Notes under the pieces: generated by a model | Databases searched by the model: none | What the model saw: the letters and a program-made list of their open reading frames with translations, nothing else | What the model was told of the DNA's origin: nothing | Shown here: positions 12,463 through 17,236 of the stretch, piece by piece | How the letters are laid out: each line of letters opens with the position of its first letter | How positions within the stretch are numbered: position 1 is the stretch's first letter | Assembly (NCBI GenBank): GCA_964563335.1 | Contig: CAZLWL010000049.1 | Coordinates: 1 to 17,236, forward strand | Reading direction: 5' to 3' | DNA length: 17,236 nt | From: QNBT01 sp964563335 | Lineage (GTDB): Bacteria; Planctomycetota; Phycisphaerae; Sedimentisphaerales; Anaerohalosphaeraceae | Made by a program: the position numbers and the translations under genes

Positions 12463-14643
12463 ATGAAATCATTCTGGCGGATATTCAAATACGTCTGGCC
12501 CCAATGGCCCCGGCTGGTGGTTATCGTCGTAACAGCCGTGCTGATAGCGATTCTTTTTTCGTTCAGCTTCATGACGATTATACCACTGCTCAAGGTGATG
12601 ATGGGCGAGGAAGGCCTGCACGGCTGGGTGGACAGAAAGACCTGTCACTGGCGATTCGGCATGGATTTCTACGTTCCCGACACGGTTGCTTTCACCGAAA
12701 CAGGTGCCGACATCGCTTACTATCTCCTCATTGCCGATATCGAAGACGATAGTCCCGCCCAGTCCGCCGGCCTTAAGCGCGCCGACAAAATCTTTGCCGC
12801 CGGCTCGCTCTTATCTGACGAGGGTGTTTCCAAAGTGCCTTCCGCCGGATTGCTCGAAGAACTCGCCACCGCTCCAGCCCAGGGCGTCATAGCGTTACAA
12901 CTGCGCCGGGATAATCAACAAGGCATCTCCGAAGACAAACTCATACAGCTAAATGTCAGCCGAACTGAACCATCCGTCATTGATAACGCAAAGATAGCCG
13001 CCGCTGATTTGGCCCAGCGGGCAATCAGCTTTATGCCTCGCGGCGAGATCAGGGCCAACAAAAAACGTGCCATCGTGTTCATAATCCTGCTCATGGCCGC
13101 CGTTACCACCGCTCGCTGCATTGCAAGATTCTATCAAAGCTACCTCGCCGAAAAGGTCGTCCAGATTGCAACCGCCAGGTTGCGCGAGGACACATTCGCA
13201 CACGTGATGGACATGCCCGTATGCTTCTTCTCCGACGCAGGCACAAGCGATACTATCAGCCGGTTATTGGGCGACATCTCGACAGTAGGAAGAGGCGTGA
13301 AGGTCCTGTTAGGCAAAACCCTCCGTGAACCGTTAAAAGCCCTCGGCACCCTGTCCTGTGCCGCGCTCATCAACTGGAAGCTCACGCTGATATTCTTAGG
13401 CTGCGCCCCCGTGACCATCTGGTTACTTGCTTTGTTAGGCAAGAAGATTAAAAGGGCCACGAGACGCTTCCTTATCAGCAGCGCCCTCATCCTCGGTAAA
13501 CTCCAGGGAGTAATGAAAGCTCTGCGCGTCGTAAAGGTTTACAACCGCCAAAAACACGAGGTCCTGACCTATACGGGACTCAATCGCAGATTTCTAAGGC
13601 AGGTACTTCGAGCCGCCAAGGTTCAGGCGGCTACCGGCCCCATTATGGAAGTATTAGGCATGGTCGCAGGCTCCGCTGCCCTTCTGGTCGGGGCCTATTG
13701 GATTTTCAGTGCGAGTATCAATATGCAGCCGAGTTTATTTTTCGGCCTTCTTGTCTTCCTGGGAACTACCGCAGAATCAATCCGCAAGGTCAGCGACGTC
13801 TGGAACAAGATACAGCAGGCAAATGCCGCCTCCGAAAGGGTTTATGCTGTTGTTGATGAGCCGCCCGAATTTGAAGATATCGACGCCGTCGAACTGGAGC
13901 CGTTGAAAGATAAAATCGAATTCCGTGATATCACCTTCACCTACCCCAAAGGCGACGGGCCCGTATTGAACCGAATCAATTTGACGATTAAAACCGGCCA
14001 GACTATTGCTGTCGTCGGGCCGAACGGCTCGGGAAAAACCACCCTCGTGAATCTTATTCCAAGGTTCTACGACGCCGACAGCGGCCAGGTCCTGATCGAC
14101 GGCCGCAATATCCGACACTGCACCCTAAAAAGCCTCCGCGACCAGGTCGGCATGGTAACACAGCAGGTCGTAACATTTAACGATACGATAGCAGCCAATA
14201 TCGGTTACGGCAAAAAAGGCGCCACAATGGATGAGATCATCGCCGCGGCAAAACGGTCCTTCTCACATGAGTTCATCGAGCCACTCCCGAAGGGATACGA
14301 CACCCTCATCGGCGAACACGGCTCCGGGTTCAGCGGCGGCCAGCTCCAGCGAATTGTCATCGCAAGGGCCATCATCAAGGACCCGGCCATCCTCATCTTT
14401 GATGAGGCCACCAGCCAGGTTGACGCCGACAGTGAGGCAAAGATTCACCAGGCTTTAGCTGAACTGATGCGGGACAGAACCTGCTTTGTTATCGCACACA
14501 GGTTCAGCACCGTGCTCTCCGCCGATACCATAGTCGTCATGGATGATGGACGAATAGTGGCCCGGGGCACACACGAACAGTTAAGTCGTACCTGCCCATT
14601 ATACCAAAACCTGTACGAAACACAGATGGTCGTCTCGGAATGA
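12463..14643 (+). CDS. MsbA-like ABC exporter half-transporter with PDZ-like insert
   Basis: The 726-residue product is a type IV (MsbA-fold) ABC exporter, with membrane and ATPase domains fused; it would act as a dimer in the inner membrane. TM1 is at about 17-40. Instead of a short loop, about 160 residues follow before TM2 (202-220). They hold a PDZ-like domain (about 84-168: YYLLIADIEDDSPAQSAGLK, RADKIFAAG, a helix AGLLEELATAP, and GVIALQLRRD) in the periplasm. Further helices are near 293-330 and 396-435. The ATPase has Walker A GPNGSGKTT (519-527), Q-loop Q567, signature FSGGQLQR (623-630), Walker B ILIFDEAT with E648, and H679. All catalytic residues are intact. Family members are about 580-620 residues long; the excess equals the insert. 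Lipid or lipopolysaccharide-type cargo is the family precedent, but the substrate is not shown by sequence. Confidence 0.92.
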   Translation: MKSFWRIFKYVWPQWPRLVVIVVTAVLIAILFSFSFMTIIPLLKVMMGEEGLHGWVDRKTCHWRFGMDFYVPDTVAFTETGADIAYYLLIADIEDDSPAQSAGLKRADKIFAAGSLLSDEGVSKVPSAGLLEELATAPAQGVIALQLRRDNQQGISEDKLIQLNVSRTEPSVIDNAKIAAADLAQRAISFMPRGEIRANKKRAIVFIILLMAAVTTARCIARFYQSYLAEKVVQIATARLREDTFAHVMDMPVCFFSDAGTSDTISRLLGDISTVGRGVKVLLGKTLREPLKALGTLSCAALINWKLTLIFLGCAPVTIWLLALLGKKIKRATRRFLISSALILGKLQGVMKALRVVKVYNRQKHEVLTYTGLNRRFLRQVLRAAKVQAATGPIMEVLGMVAGSAALLVGAYWIFSASINMQPSLFFGLLVFLGTTAESIRKVSDVWNKIQQANAASERVYAVVDEPPEFEDIDAVELEPLKDKIEFRDITFTYPKGDGPVLNRINLTIKTGQTIAVVGPNGSGKTTLVNLIPRFYDADSGQVLIDGRNIRHCTLKSLRDQVGMVTQQVVTFNDTIAANIGYGKKGATMDEIIAAAKRSFSHEFIEPLPKGYDTLIGEHGSGFSGGQLQRIVIARAIIKDPAILIFDEATSQVDADSEAKIHQALAELMRDRTCFVIAHRFSTVLSADTIVVMDDGRIVARGTHEQLSRTCPLYQNLYETQMVVSE

Positions 14644-15009
14644 ATTTACCAGCCGCTGATTCACCGTCCCATAATCACCCAACACGGTCCACAGTACCCC
14701 TAATGTACGATTTTTATGCTTGACATCTCAAACAAAGCCGGATTAGTCTGTAGAAATCTGTCCGTTTTGCCGAATTTAGCAAGAGATAAACCAATTTGTC
14801 ATCCCCGCGAAGCTTGTCCCTGCGAAAGCAGGGAGCGGTGACCCAGGAACTTATAAACAGTGTTAATATTGTCATCCCCGCGAAAGCTGGGACCCATAAT
14901 CCGTGTCTAAGAAATTTATTAAGAAAACGGTTTTAATCCGTGTCTAAAAACAAAAACGGTCAGTTTGAGTGCAATAACTTGCCGGATTATAGGACTGAGG
15001 AATTATTCT
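14644..15009. other. intergenic region with two dispersed repeats
   Basis: No gene is supported. GTCATCCCCGCGAA...GACCCA occurs at 14798-14845 and again, shorter, at 14871-14896; this is a repeat type common in bacterial genomes. The first copy contains a perfect stem TCCCTGC/GCAGGGA with a GAAA tetraloop (14817-14834). AATCCGTGTCTAA is repeated directly at 14898-14910 and 14935-14947. A GAGG at 14997-15000 is the ribosome site of the next gene. Confidence 0.65.
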
Positions 15010-15966
15010 ATGAATTTAGCCCGTGAAACCCTGGCGGCAACGCTCTTTAAGCGATACGAGGGCAATCCGATTTTGACACCGGATATCTGGCCTTATCCGA
15101 TTAATTCCGTGTTCAATCCCGCTGCCGTCAGAATCGATGGCCAGACCCTGCTGCTTAACCGCGTCGAGGAGCTTTGCGGATTCAGCCATCTGACTTGTGC
15201 ACGCAGCAATGACGGCCTGACCGACTGGGTCATCGACAAAGAGCCCGCTATGAAGGCCGACCAGGGTACCAAGGAGGAAAAGTGGGGCCTTGAAGACCCG
15301 CGAGCAGTCTGGCTCGAAGAGCAGAATCAATACGCCATTACCTACGTTTCGTTCAGCGAGAGCGGACCTGTCGTGTCGCTGGCGATTACGAAAAATTTCC
15401 GTACCTTCGCCCGCCTCGGCGGGCTCTTGCCGCCGGAGGACAAGGACGCGTGTCTGTTTCCGCGACGCTTCAACGGGCGATTTGCTCTGATTCACCGCCC
15501 GATTGTGCGAGGCGAGGCGCATATATGGCTCAGCCTCTCGCCCGACCTCAAGCACTGGGGCGACCACAGAATCCTGCTGAAAACCAGAACGGCATACTGG
15601 GACGGCTCCCGAATAGGGCTCGCATGCCAGCCTATTGAATTGCCCGAAGGCTGGCTCATGTTTTACCACGGCGTTCGCACAACTACATCCAGCCAGCTCT
15701 ACAGAATCGGAATAGCCCTTCTTGACCTCGAAGAGCCCTGGCGCGTCTTGCGAAGAAGTAAGGAATGGGTCCTCGGGCCCAAGGAGCGTTACGAGCGCAT
15801 TGGCGATGTTAACGACGTCACATTTATTACCGGCGCAGTGATTATGGAAGAAATGAACCAGTTGTATGCATACTACGGCGCCGCCGATGACAAGGTTGCC
15901 GTCGCCATAGCCGACATGGACCTGTTAAGAGAGTACATAATGGCCTGTCCGGAAGTGACCGAATAG
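15010..15966 (+). CDS. GH130-family glycoside phosphorylase or hydrolase
   Basis: The 318-residue product looks like a five-bladed beta-propeller of family GH130, whose known members phosphorolyse beta-1,4- or beta-1,2-mannosides (some hydrolyse them). Landmarks: GNPILTP at 18-24, FNPAAV at 35-40, the WGLEDPRAVW block at 92-101 with D96 as the likely catalytic acid, the RPIV/WLSLSPDLKHW stretch at 163-183, MFYHGV at 217-222 and YYGAADDKVAVA at 288-299. The length fits the family. No signal peptide is seen, so it is cytoplasmic. The ATG at 15010 is supported by GAGG; a TTG at 14965 has no site. No sugar transporter or mannan-degrading partner is next to it, so the exact substrate is open. Confidence 0.88.
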   Translation: MNLARETLAATLFKRYEGNPILTPDIWPYPINSVFNPAAVRIDGQTLLLNRVEELCGFSHLTCARSNDGLTDWVIDKEPAMKADQGTKEEKWGLEDPRAVWLEEQNQYAITYVSFSESGPVVSLAITKNFRTFARLGGLLPPEDKDACLFPRRFNGRFALIHRPIVRGEAHIWLSLSPDLKHWGDHRILLKTRTAYWDGSRIGLACQPIELPEGWLMFYHGVRTTTSSQLYRIGIALLDLEEPWRVLRRSKEWVLGPKERYERIGDVNDVTFITGAVIMEEMNQLYAYYGAADDKVAVAIADMDLLREYIMACPEVTE

Positions 15967-16007
15967 CTAAAACCCCAACTCACAGACACGCCCAAGCCTT
16001 CAAGCCT

Positions 16008-16610
16008 TCACCCGGGCCGGATGAAGTAATGCTGCAGGCCCGACATTATCATGTGCACACCGATCGCAGCGATAAACAGGCACATTACTTTTGAGAATAC
16101 CGTACAGACCAACCTTCCAAGAAACCTGTGTATGGGTTGGATGAATCGCATTATAAGCCAAAGTATCCCAAAGACTACGGCGATAGCGATTATTGCCTTT
16201 GCCGGGCCGGAACTTTCAAGCGTTGTGAGGCTCGTTACCATTGCACCGGGCCCTGCAAGCAGTGGACAGGCTAACGGTACACAGCCGATCTCATAAGGAG
16301 TGAAAACGCCATTAACCGCCACCGACCGGCGGAGCGACCCGAATATCAGATGGTCAATGGCGATGATCAGCAGCAATATCCCCCCGGCAAGCTGCAAATC
16401 AGCCAACTCTATGTGGAAAATATGATTCAGTATCGCATTGCCCGCAAATGAAAAGATTAAAAGGATAAGCACCCCGACGGTTACAGCGGTATTGAAGGCC
16501 TTTTGACTCTGACCATTTGGTGTGTGCTCGGCAATATCGAGAAGTATTGGAATGTTGCCTATCGGGTCAACAATGGCAAACAATGCCAGGATAGCTTCAA
16601 CATAAGACAT
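16008..16610 (-). CDS. MarC-family integral membrane protein
   Basis: The 200-residue product is strongly hydrophobic with about six helices and matches the MarC (UPF0056) family in length. It starts with the family's hallmark loop FAIVDPIGNIPILLDI, has LAGGILLLIIAI near 75-87, and PLACPLLAGPGAM around 112-124, the second conserved half-motif. The role of the family is unsettled; the old link to multiple-antibiotic resistance was not upheld for MarC itself. AAGGTGA upstream supports the ATG at 16610. It begins 27 bases after the end of the coiled-coil gene on the same strand, so the two are probably one transcription unit. Confidence 0.9.
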   Translation of the reverse strand: MSYVEAILALFAIVDPIGNIPILLDIAEHTPNGQSQKAFNTAVTVGVLILLIFSFAGNAILNHIFHIELADLQLAGGILLLIIAIDHLIFGSLRRSVAVNGVFTPYEIGCVPLACPLLAGPGAMVTSLTTLESSGPAKAIIAIAVVFGILWLIMRFIQPIHRFLGRLVCTVFSKVMCLFIAAIGVHMIMSGLQHYFIRPG

Positions 16611-16637
16611 GCTGTCACCTTTAGACCAAAAGCATTT

Positions 16638-17018
16638 CTATTGCCTGGGTTTTTGCGCGGCAGTCTTCTTCGTTTGTGGTTTGGGCGGCGGGATATTCAG
16701 TGCCTTTTCGATCCGCCCGATTCTCGTCCCAAGCTTGTCAATCTTTCTCTCGATCGAATTGAGTTTCTTGATTACTACGCCCACATCCGTTCCCATATTG
16801 CTCAGATTGCCCTCCACCAGGGACATATACCGGTCCATCAGCCGCTCATATGCATCCATTATGCGGGCCGAATCGCTCCTGTACGCCCCCAACGTATCAT
16901 CCGGCCGAATCTCGTAAACCTTCTCGGCCGCATCCGTCCAGGAACCGAACCAGACCACAGCACCACACAAACACACTACTACCACCACAACTTTTAGCGT
17001 CCCTTTCGGTGTCTTCAT
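16638..17018 (-). CDS. secreted or anchored periplasmic coiled-coil protein
   Basis: The 126-residue product has a positively charged start and a hydrophobic core (KVVVVVVCLCGAVVWFG) and could be cut after TDA at about residue 30; if not cut, it would be a single-pass anchor. A long helical, heptad-rich segment (about 52-107, e.g. IKKLNSIERKIDKLGTRIGR) follows, then a Pro/Lys/Gln-rich tail. It most likely sits in the periplasm as an oligomeric coiled coil; I recognise no family. AAGGAG placed seven bases upstream clearly selects the ATG at 17018. It lies directly upstream of the MarC-type gene. The function is unknown. Confidence 0.75.
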   Translation of the reverse strand: MKTPKGTLKVVVVVVCLCGAVVWFGSWTDAAEKVYEIRPDDTLGAYRSDSARIMDAYERLMDRYMSLVEGNLSNMGTDVGVVIKKLNSIERKIDKLGTRIGRIEKALNIPPPKPQTKKTAAQKPRQ

Positions 17019-17134
17019 GTTAACTCCTTTCAAAAATTCGATTCCTTCTCCCAAACAATCAAATCTTCCTGATTATACTTCCACTAATCAAGCCCGATAC
17101 CGCACCTATCACAATTATCGCCCAAAACAGGTTA

Positions 17135-17236
17135 TCAATTGAATAAATCGCCGCTATGTGGTAAATATTCCTTCAGAAACCGAAGCGTATTTGGCGGAGC
17201 CTTTCTGATGGCGATACAATTTATTCTTGGCAGAAG
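17135..17236 (-). CDS. C-terminal end of a gene entering from the right edge
   Basis: The frame is open from the window edge and ends ...APPNTLRFLKEYLPHSGDLFN before TGA. Thirty-three residues are visible and no domain can be named. In the next frame, downstream of a TGA at about 17180 and running to a stop at 17059, the text reads YHIAAIYSIDNLFWAIIVIG followed by AVSGLISGSIIRKI, a plausible membrane helix without an ATG, GTG or TTG at its beginning. Either a small membrane ORF overlaps this gene's end or there is a frameshift near 17140. Confidence 0.4.
   Translation of the reverse strand, partial: LLPRINCIAIRKAPPNTLRFLKEYLPHSGDLFN

Noticed and set aside
15016..15669. A 217-residue frame antisense to the GH130 gene.
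   Set aside because: It is a by-product of the GC-rich codon pattern of the GH130 gene; nothing in it resembles a known protein.

Overview
The window looks like a piece of a bacterial chromosome from the Planctomycetota, probably a Phycisphaerae-like lineage. This is an inference from gene style: XRE regulators ending in a 'YFGLEIKPKKKR'-type tail, MASIFK-type integrase N-termini, an HNH-AP2 endonuclease, a GH130 enzyme, and many intergenic repeats of the 'CACTGATTAACACTGATTAACAC' and 'TCGGGATTTCGCAAAGCTCAAGATT' kind. No rRNA, tRNA or CRISPR array was seen, so the taxonomy is not firm.

Left part (1-4000). A small LexA-type DNA-binding protein overlaps a 42-residue ORF. Then come a PLP-dependent trans-sulfuration enzyme on the plus strand and, convergent with it, an excisionase-like HTH/zinc-ribbon protein on the minus strand. 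The latter's promoter diverges from a perfect-consensus sigma70-type promoter that opens into a tiny hairpin/T-tract and two very short ORFs, one being only the N-terminal helix of a type IV pilin. A 270-bp interspersed repeat occurs as an inverted pair (487-756 and 3570-3843), with a shorter third copy at 3248-3320. The copy at 3570-3843 abuts the last 50 residues of a CPBP intramembrane protease, so that gene is a remnant.

Middle part (4075-6003). An AT-rich minus-strand operon appears to have its own sigma70-like promoter. It holds a broken XRE regulator, a small tail-anchored protein, a HEPN-like soluble protein, a 13-residue MASIFK leader peptide coupled to a four-helix membrane protein, and a 49-residue MASIFK peptide. 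None of the effectors belongs to a family I can name with confidence. This is the best candidate for an undescribed system. From 6041 to 6436 there is a dense set of perfect short palindromes and a 127-bp imperfect inverted repeat, followed by an HNH-AP2 endonuclease gene (6676-7293).

Right part (7461-17236). This is mostly ordinary chromosome: a large AddA-type helicase-nuclease whose stop codon lies inside a REP-like repeat; a zinc-ribbon four-helix membrane protein; an MsbA-like ABC exporter with an unusual PDZ-like domain between its first two membrane helices; a GH130 glycoside phosphorylase or hydrolase; and a two-gene minus-strand unit of a secreted coiled-coil protein and a MarC-family membrane protein. 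The end of another minus-strand gene enters from the right edge.
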